This document shows positions 16,118-25,081 of a stretch of DNA of 64,000 nucleotides, in pieces. The translations under genes were made by a program, and so were the position numbers. The notes under the pieces were generated by a model, which ran no database searches, was not told the origin of the DNA, and saw nothing but the letters and a program-made list of their open reading frames with translations. Source of the stretch: Simplicispira metamorpha (lineage in GTDB: Bacteria; Pseudomonadota; Gammaproteobacteria; Burkholderiales; Burkholderiaceae_C); NCBI RefSeq assembly GCF_004341365.1, contig NZ_SLXH01000003.1, positions 116,654 through 180,653 of the forward strand, in the 5' to 3' direction. The number at the start of each line of letters is the position of its first letter. Position 1 is the first letter of the stretch.

Positions 16118-16157
16118 AAGCCCTGCAATCTCAAAAAGATTGCAGGGCTTTTTCTTT
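16118..16157 (+). terminator. Rho-independent terminator after tRNA-Arg
   Basis: The stem AAGCCCTGCAATCT pairs with AGATTGCAGGGCTT across a short A-rich loop and is followed by TTTCTTTT, immediately downstream of the tRNA. Confidence 0.9.
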
Positions 16158-16228
16158 TGTGTTTTTGCTCTTGCGGTAATGAATTTTGCGTGCCGCTGTG
16201 GGCAGCGGCGTGCACGGGGTACATCGTC

Positions 16229-16789
16229 ATGAGTAAGGTGTTTTCCAAGGAATCGGCGACGCAAGACGAAGAAGACGTCCAAATGCCTGCGTTGCCTGTG
16301 GGCGGCAAGAACTACATCACACCTTCTGGCTACGATCGACTGAAGGCAGAGTTGCTGGGTCTTATAGATATTGAGCGTCCCAAGGTGGTCGAGGTAGTTC
16401 ACTGGGCTGCGAGCAACGGCGACCGGTCTGAGAATGGGGACTACCTCTACGGCAAGAAGCGCTTGCGAGAAATTGACAGGCGCATTCGGTTTTTGACGAA
16501 ACGTCTTGAAATAGCCGAGGTCGTCGATCCAACCGTGCATGCCGGTAGCGACCAGATATTCTTTGGTGCAAAAGTCACTTACGTAGATGATCTAGGGCAC
16601 CAACGCACGATCACCATTTTGGGTGTTGATGAGGCAGACAGTAGTCAGCACGAGGTGAGTTGGGTTTCGCCGGTGGCGCGTGTGTTGCTCAAAGCAAGGG
16701 AGGGCGATGAGGTGTTGCTTTCAACCCCTTGCGGAGTGCGCGCGCTGGAAATTCTTGCAGTGCACTACCCGTCCCCTCGTTCTGGTTGA
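16229..16789 (+). CDS. greB: Transcription elongation factor GreB
   Basis: This 186-residue cytoplasmic factor rescues backtracked RNA polymerase by stimulating transcript cleavage. The N-terminal coiled coil contains NYITPSGYDRLKAEL and, at its tip, the acidic NGDRSENGDYLYGKKRLREIDRR motif, with the GreB-type basic patch. The C-terminal FKBP-like domain ends in the C-terminal region VLLSTPCGVRALEIL. The ATG at 16229 starts MSKVFSKESATQDEE. An in-frame upstream extension reaches into the tRNA terminator and is unlikely. It is convergent with relA/spoT, with 22 bp between the stops. Confidence 0.95.
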   Translation: MSKVFSKESATQDEEDVQMPALPVGGKNYITPSGYDRLKAELLGLIDIERPKVVEVVHWAASNGDRSENGDYLYGKKRLREIDRRIRFLTKRLEIAEVVDPTVHAGSDQIFFGAKVTYVDDLGHQRTITILGVDEADSSQHEVSWVSPVARVLLKAREGDEVLLSTPCGVRALEILAVHYPSPRSG

Positions 16790-16811
16790 GTCAGCGGGGA
16801 GCGGGTGAGTA

Positions 16812-19082
16812 TCACTCGGAAGGCAATATCCGGGAGGCACGCAAGACAGATGGTGCTCGGCGCAGATTGCGCAATGCTGTCTCAAGATGGGCCTGGTCGC
16901 GCACTGCCACTACGAAGCGCAAATCAATGGTATCCATGGCAACTTCATCGTCCATGTCCACATGCGTGATATCGGCTTCTGCATTGGCCAGTTCTACAGC
17001 CACCTGGGCCAGCACGCCTTTGCCGTTGCTGACCGTGACCACTACGCCGGTTTCAAAAAGGCGTGTGGGTTCGTCAGCCCAGTCCACTGCAATAAATCGC
17101 TCGCTGTCCTTGTGCTGCAGGCGTTGTGCCACGACACAACGGGATACATGCACGACCAAGCCCTCGCCGCGCCCTAAGTAGCCGATGATGGCATCGCCAG
17201 GGATAGGGCGACAGCAATGGGCATATTGCACCGAAGCACTTTCGCTGCCATCCAGCGTCAGGCCACCTTGAGAGACTGTTTCGTGCGATGTGTAGCGTTC
17301 GCGGGTCATGAGCAGGGCATTGGGACGGTGACCGTGCTCGGCCATCAACACCATGAGCCGTTTGGCAACGATGCTTGCAATGCGCTTGCCCAAACCAATA
17401 TCGGTCATCAGTTCGCTGCGTGTGCGGCTTCCTGTGAAGCGCAGCAGCTTGTCCCAGATGGGTTGGTTTTCATTGTTGGTGGGTGGGAGTTGTTCCAGGC
17501 CCTCGGCGCGCAACGCTTGTGCCAACAATTTTTCTCCCAGACCTTCTGACTCGCTGTGGGCCAGTGTTTTGAGATAGTTACGTATTTTTGAGCGCGCCCT
17601 GCCGGTGCGTACGAAACCGAGCCAGGCAGGATTGGGTGTCGCAGCAGGTGTTGTGATGATCTCAACGACATCACCATTTTTGAGTTCCGTACGCAGCGGT
17701 ACTTGCTCATTGTTGATTTTTGCTGCGGCCGTACTGTTGCCAATATTGCTGTGGATGGCATAAGCGAAGTCCACGACCGTAGCGCCGCGTGGCAGCGCCA
17801 TGATCTGGCTTTTCGGGGTGAATACGTAAACGGCATCTGGGAAGAGATCCACCTTGACGTGATCCCAAAATTCCGCAGCATCACGGGTCTCGTTCTGAAT
17901 GTCCAGTAGCGACTGTAGCCACTTGGTGCCCAACCGTTCTGCCGCTTTGCCTTCGGTGTCTTGTGCCTTGTACAGCCAGTGTGCTGCCACACCTGCTTCC
18001 GCAATGATGTGCATCTCCTCTGTGCGCATCTGGAACTCAATGTTCACGCCCGATGGCCCCACCAAGGTGGTGTGCAAAGACTGATAGCCGTTGAGCTTGG
18101 CAATGGCAATATGGTCTTTGAACTTGCCAGGCACCGGTTTGTACATTTGGTGCAGGATGCCGAGCGCGGTGTAGCAATCGGTCACGGTGGGGACGATGAC
18201 ACGGAAACCATAAATGTCAGTCACCTGGGCAAAGCTCAGATGTTTTTGTTCCATCTTCTGGTAGATGGCGTAAAGCGTTTTCTCCCTGCCTGCAAGGCGC
18301 ACTTTCATGCCCATTTTGGCAAAAACGTTGTCCACGTCCAGCTGCACTTTCTGCACCAGGTCACGCCGCCGATTGCGCGATTTCTGGATGGCTTTGCTCA
18401 ATGTGGCATGGCGCCACGGATGCAGGTGGCGAAAAGATAGATCCTGCAATTCCCGGTAGGTCTGGTTGAGTCCCAGCCGGTGAGCGATGGGCGCGTAGAT
18501 TTCCAGTGTTTCCGATGAGATGCGCCCCCATTTGCTGCGGGGCATGTCCGCAAGCGTGCGCATGTTATGGGTGCGATCCGCCAACTTGATAAGAATGACG
18601 CGCACATCGCGGGCCATGGCCAGCAACATTTTGCGAAACGACTCTGCCTGGTTTTCTTCCCGGGTGTCAAATTGCAGCTTGTCCAGCTTGGTCAGCCCAT
18701 CCACCAGCTCTGCTACAGGCGAGCCGAACCGGTCAATCAGATCGGATTTGGTGACGCCGCAGTCCTCCATTGCATCATGTAAGAGCGCTGCCATGAGTGC
18801 CTGGGCGTCCAGCTTCCAGGTGGCGCACTGTGCTGCCACCGCGATGGGGTGGGTGATGTAGGGCTCGCCGCTGTTGCGCAGTTGCCCCAGGTGGGCAGCG
18901 TCAGCATAACGATAGGCCTGCCGCACCAGTTCGATGCTGGGTGCATCCAGATAGTCGAGGCTGTCTGTGAGTGCTGCAAAGCTGGCTGCGGCCGCATTGG
19001 CCGCAGCAGCTCCCGCGCTGCTTGGATGGGCGCTCGTACCTGGAGAGCCATGGGGAGGGGACTTTTTCAACACCGCGTTCAT
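16812..19082 (-). CDS. spoT: Bifunctional (p)ppGpp synthetase/hydrolase (RelA/SpoT family, SpoT-type)
   Basis: This 756-residue stringent-response enzyme begins with a 30-residue Ala/Pro/Ser-rich tail. The HD hydrolase domain follows (about residues 60-210) with HP, HDAMED and RTHNMRTL motifs, so hydrolase activity is expected. The synthetase domain (about 250-360) has the family sequence TDIYGFRVIVPTVTDCYTALGILHQMYKPVPGKFKDHIA. A TGS domain (VYVFTPKSQIMALPRGATVVDFAYAIHS), a zinc-finger-like region and a C-terminal ACT domain complete the chain. It lies downstream of gmk-rpoZ, the standard proteobacterial order, but a hairpin with a T-run separates it from rpoZ. Confidence 0.96.
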   Translation of the reverse strand: MNAVLKKSPPHGSPGTSAHPSSAGAAAANAAAASFAALTDSLDYLDAPSIELVRQAYRYADAAHLGQLRNSGEPYITHPIAVAAQCATWKLDAQALMAALLHDAMEDCGVTKSDLIDRFGSPVAELVDGLTKLDKLQFDTREENQAESFRKMLLAMARDVRVILIKLADRTHNMRTLADMPRSKWGRISSETLEIYAPIAHRLGLNQTYRELQDLSFRHLHPWRHATLSKAIQKSRNRRRDLVQKVQLDVDNVFAKMGMKVRLAGREKTLYAIYQKMEQKHLSFAQVTDIYGFRVIVPTVTDCYTALGILHQMYKPVPGKFKDHIAIAKLNGYQSLHTTLVGPSGVNIEFQMRTEEMHIIAEAGVAAHWLYKAQDTEGKAAERLGTKWLQSLLDIQNETRDAAEFWDHVKVDLFPDAVYVFTPKSQIMALPRGATVVDFAYAIHSNIGNSTAAAKINNEQVPLRTELKNGDVVEIITTPAATPNPAWLGFVRTGRARSKIRNYLKTLAHSESEGLGEKLLAQALRAEGLEQLPPTNNENQPIWDKLLRFTGSRTRSELMTDIGLGKRIASIVAKRLMVLMAEHGHRPNALLMTRERYTSHETVSQGGLTLDGSESASVQYAHCCRPIPGDAIIGYLGRGEGLVVHVSRCVVAQRLQHKDSERFIAVDWADEPTRLFETGVVVTVSNGKGVLAQVAVELANAEADITHVDMDDEVAMDTIDLRFVVAVRDQAHLETALRNLRRAPSVLRASRILPSE

Positions 19083-19124
19083 GCCTTAAATGTAGCGCTG
19101 CTGGCAAAGATAGTGGGAAACCAT

Positions 19125-19152
19125 CAAAAAAGCACCGTCAGGCGGTGCTTTG
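19125..19152 (-). terminator. Hairpin terminator between rpoZ and spoT
   Basis: Read on the minus strand, AAAGCACCG-CCTGA-CGGTGCTTTTTTG forms a 9-bp stem and ends in six T. It sits 24 bp after the rpoZ stop and 43 bp before the spoT start, so it could terminate or attenuate read-through from gmk-rpoZ. Confidence 0.75.
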
Positions 19153-19176
19153 TGTGGATTGGGTGGTGGCTTGGGA

Positions 19177-19380
19177 TCAGCCTGGAACCTTTTTCAGCAT
19201 TTCCAGACCGACTTTGCCTGCGGCAATTTCGCGCAGTGCAGTCACTGCGGGCTTGTTTTTGCTCTCGATGCGGGGGGCGTGGCCTTGGCTGAGCATGCGG
19301 GCGCGGTAAGTCGCTGCCAGCACGAGCTGAAAACGGTTGGGGATCTGCTCAAGGCAGTCTTCTACGGTGATGCGGGCCAT
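19177..19380 (-). CDS. rpoZ: RNA polymerase omega subunit
   Basis: This 67-residue protein is the omega subunit, which helps assemble RNA polymerase and contributes to a ppGpp site. The N-terminus [23 protein letters not shown] is diagnostic, and [17 protein letters not shown] closes the conserved core. The ATG at 19380 is chosen over a longer frame that would add an unrelated N-terminus. It lies between gmk (17 bp upstream) and spoT. Confidence 0.97.
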   Translation of the reverse strand: MARITVEDCLEQIPNRFQLVLAATYRARMLSQGHAPRIESKNKPAVTALREIAAGKVGLEMLKKVPG

Positions 19381-19396
19381 GGTTTCTCCGGGGGAT

Positions 19397-20017
19397 TCAG
19401 GGAATATTGAGCGACTCGAAGGTGGCGGCTCTGGTGCGGCGCTGGGCTGCATACCGCAAGCGCTGGGCGTGGACGATGGCTTTGAGATCGAAAACCGCCC
19501 GCTCAAATAACTCGTTGATTATAACGAAGTCGAATTTATGGGCCTGGGCCATTTCTTCGCTGGCGTTTTTCAGCCGCATTTCGATCACATCGGTGGGGTC
19601 TTCGCCACGGCGTTCCAGGCGCGAACGCAATTCTTCCCAGCTGGGCGGCAGAATGAAGATCAGCACTGCATTGGCAAACGCCTGGGTGATTTGCAATGCG
19701 CCTTGGTAGTCGATTTCCAGGATCACATCGGCGCCTTGGGCGATGCGGTCTTCAATGGCTTTTTTCGAGGTGCCGTAGCGCTGTCCGTGCACATGGGCCC
19801 ACTCGACAAACGCATTGCCAGCGACCATGGCGTCGAACTCGGGCTGCGACGTGAAAAAGTAATCGCGCCCGTGTTTTTCCTGGCCGCGTGGTGCGCGCGT
19901 GGTGTGCGACACCGAGAGCTGTAACTGGGAGTCGATTTCCAGCAAGGCCTTGACCAGGCTGGACTTTCCTGCGCCACTGGGTGCGGCGACTACAAACAAA
20001 TTTCCGGGGTAATCCAT
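19397..20017 (-). CDS. gmk: Guanylate kinase
   Basis: This 206-residue cytoplasmic enzyme phosphorylates GMP to GDP using ATP. The P-loop APSGAGKSS begins near residue 12. The GMP-binding motifs are visible as [21 protein letters not shown] and the lid-like [15 protein letters not shown]. It heads the gmk-rpoZ-spoT gene order and lies 36 bp after yicC, in the same direction. Confidence 0.97.
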   Translation of the reverse strand: MDYPGNLFVVAAPSGAGKSSLVKALLEIDSQLQLSVSHTTRAPRGQEKHGRDYFFTSQPEFDAMVAGNAFVEWAHVHGQRYGTSKKAIEDRIAQGADVILEIDYQGALQITQAFANAVLIFILPPSWEELRSRLERRGEDPTDVIEMRLKNASEEMAQAHKFDFVIINELFERAVFDLKAIVHAQRLRYAAQRRTRAATFESLNIP

Positions 20018-20053
20018 ATAGGGTGTGCGCCAGGCGCTATGAAAATGAAAGCG

Positions 20054-20971
20054 TTATTCGATGTTCTGCACCTGCTCGCGCATCTGTTCGATCAACACTT
20101 TCATGTCCACGCTGATGCGCGTGAGCTCCAGCGCTGCCGACTTGGAGCCCAGCGTGTTGGCCTCGCGGTGCAGTTCCTGGATCAGAAAGTCCAGGCGTTT
20201 GCCGATTTCGCCGCCTTGCTGGAGCAGGCGCTCGATTTCATCGATATGCGATTGCAGGCGCGTGACTTCTTCGGCCACGTCGATGCGGATGGCAAACGCG
20301 GTGGCCTCTGACAGGGCGCGGTCTTGTGCAGCCTCTGGGGCGGCGCTGCCTTCGGCCAGTCCCATGGCCTCTTTCCAGCGCTCCATGAAGCGCTGGCGCT
20401 GTTGTTCTACCAGGCGCGGCACCAGTGGCACCGCTTGCAGCGTGAGGGCGCGCAACTGGCCGAGCCGGTCGTGCAGCATGGTCGCCAGGCGCTCGCCTTC
20501 TTGTGCGCGCGCCTGAAGCATGGATTCCAGTGCCTGCCGGGCCAGGGTCTGAGCCACTTCGCTCCAGTCTTCCTGGGTGGAATGGGTGTTGGCGCACAGC
20601 CGCACCACTTCTGCCACGCTCAAGGGCGCTGCATTGGGCAGCCAAGACTGCACCACATCTTGCAGCGATCCCAGGCGCTGCAACAGGCGCGGGGTCAGGT
20701 CGGGTAGGGTGCTGGCGTCGCCGCTGTCCAGGGCGGCCCGCACCTCGACCTTGCCACGTCGGATCTTTTGTGTGACCAAGGCACGCAGGGCGGGTTCCAG
20801 CGGGCGCAGCTCATCGGGCAGGCGAAAGCTCAGATCCAGAAAACGGCTGTTGACCGAGCGGATTTCGAGCCCCAAACGGCGGCTGGCCGGGTGTCCGGCT
20901 TCGGCCGACGTACTCCCTTGGGAGGTGCCCAGCTGCGCGCTGGCGTATCCGGTCATGCTGTAAACTGGCAT
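20054..20971 (-). CDS. yicC: YicC/YloC family endoribonuclease
   Basis: This 305-residue protein has the YicC signature MPVYSMTGYASAQLG at the start, LEIRSVNSRFLDLSFRLPDEL after it, and the C-terminal IDEIERLLQQGGEIGKRLDFLIQELHREANTLGSKS block that carries the conserved acidic and basic residues. Members cut RNA and affect small-RNA turnover. The ATG at 20971 gives the family N-terminus; a longer frame adds 27 unrelated residues. It is divergent from the kinase gene, with 74 bp between the starts. Confidence 0.93.
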   Translation of the reverse strand: MPVYSMTGYASAQLGTSQGSTSAEAGHPASRRLGLEIRSVNSRFLDLSFRLPDELRPLEPALRALVTQKIRRGKVEVRAALDSGDASTLPDLTPRLLQRLGSLQDVVQSWLPNAAPLSVAEVVRLCANTHSTQEDWSEVAQTLARQALESMLQARAQEGERLATMLHDRLGQLRALTLQAVPLVPRLVEQQRQRFMERWKEAMGLAEGSAAPEAAQDRALSEATAFAIRIDVAEEVTRLQSHIDEIERLLQQGGEIGKRLDFLIQELHREANTLGSKSAALELTRISVDMKVLIEQMREQVQNIE

Positions 20972-21045
20972 TAGACTTTTGGTGGTTGCTTGCAATCTGC
21001 GGATTATCCGGGTTCTGCCGCACCTTCCAATTTTCCCTGAAAAAT

Positions 21046-22062
21046 ATGTCAAAAATCAAACCGGCACCGCTGCCGCCCGATACCGCCATTGGTGGATACC
21101 GTGTGATACGCCGTTTGGCGGCCGGTGGTTTCGGGGTGGTCTACCTCGCAGTGGATGGCGATGGCCAGAAGGTGGCCATCAAAGAATATCTGCCCTCCTC
21201 GCTGGCCACGCGCTCGCCCGGCGAGCTGGCACCCAAGGTGCCCCCCGAGAAGCTGTCTTTGTACCGGCTGGGCCTGAAAAGCTTTTTTGAAGAAGGCCGG
21301 GCGCTGGCGCAGATCTCGCACGCTTCGGTGGTCAGCGTGCTCAACTTCTTCCGCGAAAACGAAACCGTATACATGGTGATGAATTACCTGGAAGGCGCGT
21401 CCTTGCAGGATTTCATCGTCACCGCGCGCGACCTCAAGACGCAGAAGGTGTTTCGCGAGTCCACCATCCGCTCGTTGTTTGACGAGGTGCTGCGCGGCTT
21501 GCGCATTGTTCACCAGCACAAGATGCTGCACCTGGACATCAAACCGGCCAACATTTTCATCACCGATGACAACAAGGCGGTGCTGATTGATTTTGGCGCT
21601 GCGCGCGAGGTGCTCTCCAAAGAGGGCAACTTCATTCGCCCCATGTACACGCCCGGATTTGCAGCGCCCGAGATGTACCGGCGCGATTCTTCTATGGGGC
21701 CATGGACTGACATTTACGCCATTGGCGCCTGCATTTACGCCAGCATGCAGGGTTTTCCGCCCACCGAGGCGCCGCAGCGCCAGGAAAAAGACCGGCTCTC
21801 GCTGTCGCTGGCCAAGCTGCGCGGCGTGTATTCCGACAACCTGATCGAAGTGGTCGAGTGGTGCATGGCGCTGGACCCGCTGTCGCGCCCGCAGTCGGTG
21901 TTCGCGCTGCAAAAAGAGCTCTCGCGCGAGGGCGAGCGCCGCTATACCAAGCTGACGGTGGCCGAGAAAATGCGCATGCAGCTCGATTCGCTGGTGACCG
22001 ATACCCGCAAAAATGTGCAGAAAATGGGCGAGGCGACCGGCATTGGGGCCAAACCATCATGA
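21046..22062 (+). CDS. Soluble Ser/Thr protein kinase (PknB type)
   Basis: This 338-residue Hanks-type kinase has a glycine loop (AAGGFGVVYLA, about residues 25-35), the ATP-binding Lys in VAIKEYL (K46), the catalytic loop HLDIKPAN (H162-N169) and the DFG motif (DFGAAR, D182). There is no transmembrane segment, and the chain ends in a short basic tail, so it is cytoplasmic. The start at 21046 gives MSKIKPAPLPPDTAIGGYRVIRRL. It overlaps the phosphatase gene by ATGA, so kinase and phosphatase form an on/off pair. Targets are not indicated by the context. Confidence 0.9.
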   Translation: MSKIKPAPLPPDTAIGGYRVIRRLAAGGFGVVYLAVDGDGQKVAIKEYLPSSLATRSPGELAPKVPPEKLSLYRLGLKSFFEEGRALAQISHASVVSVLNFFRENETVYMVMNYLEGASLQDFIVTARDLKTQKVFRESTIRSLFDEVLRGLRIVHQHKMLHLDIKPANIFITDDNKAVLIDFGAAREVLSKEGNFIRPMYTPGFAAPEMYRRDSSMGPWTDIYAIGACIYASMQGFPPTEAPQRQEKDRLSLSLAKLRGVYSDNLIEVVEWCMALDPLSRPQSVFALQKELSREGERRYTKLTVAEKMRMQLDSLVTDTRKNVQKMGEATGIGAKPS

Positions 22063-22961
22063 AGTTCTCGGTATTCCAGATCAGCCGGCGCGGTGGCCGC
22101 CAGAAAAACGAAGACCGCATGGGGTATTGCTATACCCGCGAGGCCGGGTTGTTCGTGCTGGCCGATGGCATGGGCGGACATCCCGAGGGCGAGGTGGCGG
22201 CGCAAATTGCGCTGCAAACCGTTTCGGCCATGTTCCAGCGCCAGGCCAAACCGGTGCTCAAGGATGTGCAGGAGTTCTTGTCGTCGGCGCTGCTGGCCGC
22301 GCACCACCAGATTTTGCGCTACGCCACCGACAAAGCCATGCTCGACTCGCCCCGCACCACCTTGGTCGTGGCGGTACTGCAAGGCGGCAGCGCCACCTGG
22401 ATTCACTGTGGCGATTCGCGCCTGTATATGGTGCGTGGCACCGAGCTGCTCACGCGCACGCGCGACCACTCGTACCTGGAGCTGCGCAATGCGCCGCCGC
22501 CGGGGCTGGAGCGCATCAACCGCAACGTGCTCTTTACTTGCCTGGGCTCGCCCACCAAGCCCATCTACGACATGACCGGCCCGGTGCCGCTGGAGCAGGG
22601 CGACCGCATTTTGCTGTGCTCCGATGGCCTGTGGGGCTCGGTGGACGATGTGGAAATTGCCCGCCAGCTGGTGCGCTTGCCGGTGTCGGAATCGGTGCCC
22701 GAGCTGGTGGAAGACGCCTTGCGCAAGGCAGGCGCCAGCAGCGACAACGTGACCGTGGTGGCGCTGGAGTGGGAGACGCCCGATGCGTTCGAGTCCACCC
22801 AGGGCGTGTCCACCGACAGCCTGCACGACGACATATTTGCCTCCACCATCCAGGCCGGCCCCATCGACGGCCTGGTCGATGATCTGGACGACGAGGCCAT
22901 CGAGCGCTCGATTGCCGAGATCAACGAAGCCATTCGCCGCTCGGCAGCGCGCAAGGCCTGA
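22059..22961 (+). CDS. PP2C-type protein phosphatase
   Basis: This 300-residue metal-dependent Ser/Thr phosphatase shows the PP2C metal-site motifs: RQKNEDR near residue 18, VLADGMGGH with D36, CSDGLWGSVDD, and SSDNVTVVAL near the end. It should reverse phosphorylation by the upstream kinase, with which it is translationally coupled (ATGA). The C-terminal 50 residues are acidic and outside the catalytic core. In related genomes the next gene is often rph (RNase PH), which is missing here. Confidence 0.92.
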   Translation: MKFSVFQISRRGGRQKNEDRMGYCYTREAGLFVLADGMGGHPEGEVAAQIALQTVSAMFQRQAKPVLKDVQEFLSSALLAAHHQILRYATDKAMLDSPRTTLVVAVLQGGSATWIHCGDSRLYMVRGTELLTRTRDHSYLELRNAPPPGLERINRNVLFTCLGSPTKPIYDMTGPVPLEQGDRILLCSDGLWGSVDDVEIARQLVRLPVSESVPELVEDALRKAGASSDNVTVVALEWETPDAFESTQGVSTDSLHDDIFASTIQAGPIDGLVDDLDDEAIERSIAEINEAIRRSAARKA

Positions 22962-23038
22962 GTTCACTGCCTTTCGCGTCCAGCGGCCGTGGGCGGCCCG
23001 CCGCCACCCCAGGCGCCGCAGCCTTGCGGTTTGCCACC

Positions 23039-23099
23039 ATTACTATCAAATAAATAGCTGTCAGCGCTTGCTGCGTAAGCGCTAGAAGGGATTTTGACC
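23039..23099. repeat. Dispersed palindromic element between the PP2C gene and rdgB
   Basis: This copy contains the clean core AGCGCTT-gctgcgt-AAGCGCT (23063-23083), flanked by ATAGCTGTC and CTAGAAGGGATTTTGACC. It ends exactly at the rdgB start codon, and its GAAGGG provides the only ribosome-site-like sequence for rdgB. Confidence 0.85.
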
Positions 23100-23699
23100 A
23101 TGAAAATCGTATTGGCATCCAACAACCAGGGCAAGTTGGCCGAATTGCAGGCCCTGTTCGCGCCGCTGGGCGTGGAGCTGATCCGCCAGGGCGATTTGTT
23201 CCAGGGCGAGGCCGAGGAGCCACACTGCACGTTTGTTGAAAACGCCCTGGCCAAAGCCCGTTTTGCCGCTGCGCGCACCGGCCTGCCCGCGCTGGCCGAC
23301 GACGCTGGCATCTGCGTGGACGCCTTTGGCGGCCTGCCCGGCGTGGACACCGCCCACTACTGCACCCAGTTCGGTTACGACAAAAGCGACGCCAACAACG
23401 TGCGCGCCCTGCTCGAACAAATGCAGGGCACCGACAACCGCCGCGCCGCCATGGTCAGCACGCTGGTGGCGGTGCGCAGCCCGCAAGACCCCGAGCCCTT
23501 GATTGCCGTGGGCCGCGTGGCGGGCGAGATTTTGCGCACCCCGCGCGGCGACGGCGGCTTTGGTTTTGACCCGGTGATGTTCCTGCCCGAATTCGGAAAA
23601 ACCTTTGCCGAGCTGCCCACCGAAGTGAAGAACGCGCACAGCCACCGTGGACGCTCATCGCAGCACATGCTGGCCTTGCTGCGCGAGCGCTGGCTGTAA
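23100..23699 (+). CDS. rdgB: Non-canonical purine NTP pyrophosphatase (RdgB/HAM1)
   Basis: This 199-residue cytoplasmic house-cleaning enzyme hydrolyses dITP, XTP and ITP to monophosphates. Family motifs are SNNQGKLAEL near the start, ENALAKARFAA, LPALADDAGICVDAFGG, and the C-terminal GFGFDPVMFLPE...SHRGRSSQ. The ATG at 23100 directly follows a palindromic repeat copy. An in-frame TTG two codons upstream is less likely. It is followed by two more repeat copies and hemW. Confidence 0.95.
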   Translation: MKIVLASNNQGKLAELQALFAPLGVELIRQGDLFQGEAEEPHCTFVENALAKARFAAARTGLPALADDAGICVDAFGGLPGVDTAHYCTQFGYDKSDANNVRALLEQMQGTDNRRAAMVSTLVAVRSPQDPEPLIAVGRVAGEILRTPRGDGGFGFDPVMFLPEFGKTFAELPTEVKNAHSHRGRSSQHMLALLRERWL

Positions 23700-23703
23700 G
23701 GTG

Positions 23704-23754
23704 CATCAAAAAAGTGAGCTGCTGGCGCTTACCAGTGGCTCGTTTGAGATGGTT
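23704..23754. repeat. Dispersed palindromic element, first of an inverted pair after rdgB
   Basis: Copy in forward orientation: CATCAAAAAAGTGAGCTGC, then TGGCGCTTaccagtggctCG, then TTTGAGATGG. It starts 5 bp after the rdgB stop. Confidence 0.65.
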
Positions 23755-23756
23755 TT

Positions 23757-23805
23757 CATGCTGAAAGCGTTTGCAGATAAGCGCTAGCAGCTATCATTTT
23801 TGATA
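23757..23805. repeat. Dispersed palindromic element, second of the pair, before hemW
   Basis: Copy in reverse orientation: AAAGCGTTTGCAGATAAGCG, then CTAGCAGCTATCATTTTTGA. It ends 6 bp before the hemW start, so the whole rdgB-hemW gap consists of two inverted copies. Confidence 0.75.
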
Positions 23806-23810
23806 TTGTC

Positions 23811-25043
23811 ATGCACATCCCCATCACACCCGCCGCGCCGCAGGGCGCTCCCGTGCGCGACATCCAGCATTACATGCGCGCGGGCCTGCTGCAACTGACC
23901 AGCCTGCCGCCGCTGTCGCTGTACGTGCATCTGCCCTGGTGCCTGAAAAAATGCCCGTACTGCGATTTCAATTCGCACGAATGGCAGGGCGAGGGCGGCG
24001 TGCCCGAGCAGCGCTACCTCGACGCGCTGATGGCCGACCTGGAAGCGGCGCTGCCCCTGGTGTGGGGGCGGGCGGTGCAAAGCATCTTCATCGGTGGCGG
24101 CACGCCCAGCCTGTTCTCACCGCAGGCCATAGACCGGCTGCTGGGCGACATCCGTGCGCGCCTGCCGCTGGCGCCGGGCTGCGAGATCACGCTGGAGGCC
24201 AACCCCGGCACCTTCGAGAAAGACCGTTTCCGTGCCTTCCGCGCGGCGGGCGTCACGCGGCTGTCGGTGGGCGTGCAAAGCTTCAACGACCGGCACCTGC
24301 GCGCGCTGGGCCGCGTCCACGACCGCGCCCAGGCGCTGGCGGCGGTCGAAGAGGCGGCGCAGGCCTTCGACACCTTCAACCTCGACCTCATGTACGCCCT
24401 GCCGGGCCAGACCATGGCCGAGCTGGACGAAGACCTGGCCACCGCGCTGGCACTGGCGCCGCCGCACATCTCGATTTACCACCTGACCATCGAGCCCAAC
24501 ACGTACTTTGCCAAGTACCCGCCCGCCATCCCGCCGGACGATGATGCCTACGCCATGCTCGACCGCATCACCGAATTGACAGGCCAATCGGGCATGCAGC
24601 GCTACGAAATATCGGCCTACGCGCGCCCTGGCCACCACTGCCTGCACAACACCAACTACTGGCAGTTTGGCGATTATTTGGGCATTGGCGCGGGCGCGCA
24701 CAGCAAGCTCAGTTTTGCCCACCGCGTGGTGCGCCAGACGCGCTTTCGCGACCCGCGCCTGTACATGGAGCACGCCCTGGCGGGCCACGCCATGGCCCAG
24801 GACGAGGACGTGCGCCGTGCCGATCTGCCGTTTGAATACATGCTCAACGCGCTGCGCCTGCGCGAGGGTTTTGCGCTGCAAGACTTTACCGAGCGCACCG
24901 GCCTGCCCCTGACGGCGATTGCCAAAGCGCTGGCCGAGGCCGAGCGCAAGGGGCTGATCGAGCGCGATCTGGCCCATGTGCGCCCCACCGAGCGCGGCTT
25001 TGACTTCTTGAGCGACTTGCAGGCGCTGTTTCTGGCCGATTGA
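23811..25043 (+). CDS. hemW: Radical SAM heme chaperone HemW
   Basis: This 410-residue protein belongs to the HemW family, which resembles oxygen-independent coproporphyrinogen oxidase but acts in heme delivery. The radical SAM cluster motif is C44LKKC48PYC51. It lacks the extra N-terminal region of true HemN. The GGGTPS glycine motif, the SVGVQSFND block and a C-terminal winged-helix region (FEYMLNALRLREGF onward) are visible. The start at 23811 is preceded by repeat sequence and no good ribosome site. The rdgB-hemW order is conserved in this group. Confidence 0.93.
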   Translation: MHIPITPAAPQGAPVRDIQHYMRAGLLQLTSLPPLSLYVHLPWCLKKCPYCDFNSHEWQGEGGVPEQRYLDALMADLEAALPLVWGRAVQSIFIGGGTPSLFSPQAIDRLLGDIRARLPLAPGCEITLEANPGTFEKDRFRAFRAAGVTRLSVGVQSFNDRHLRALGRVHDRAQALAAVEEAAQAFDTFNLDLMYALPGQTMAELDEDLATALALAPPHISIYHLTIEPNTYFAKYPPAIPPDDDAYAMLDRITELTGQSGMQRYEISAYARPGHHCLHNTNYWQFGDYLGIGAGAHSKLSFAHRVVRQTRFRDPRLYMEHALAGHAMAQDEDVRRADLPFEYMLNALRLREGFALQDFTERTGLPLTAIAKALAEAERKGLIERDLAHVRPTERGFDFLSDLQALFLAD

Positions 25044-25081
25044 GCGCCGAGGGGCAAGAGGTCTTGCGGCGGCGACCGCCC

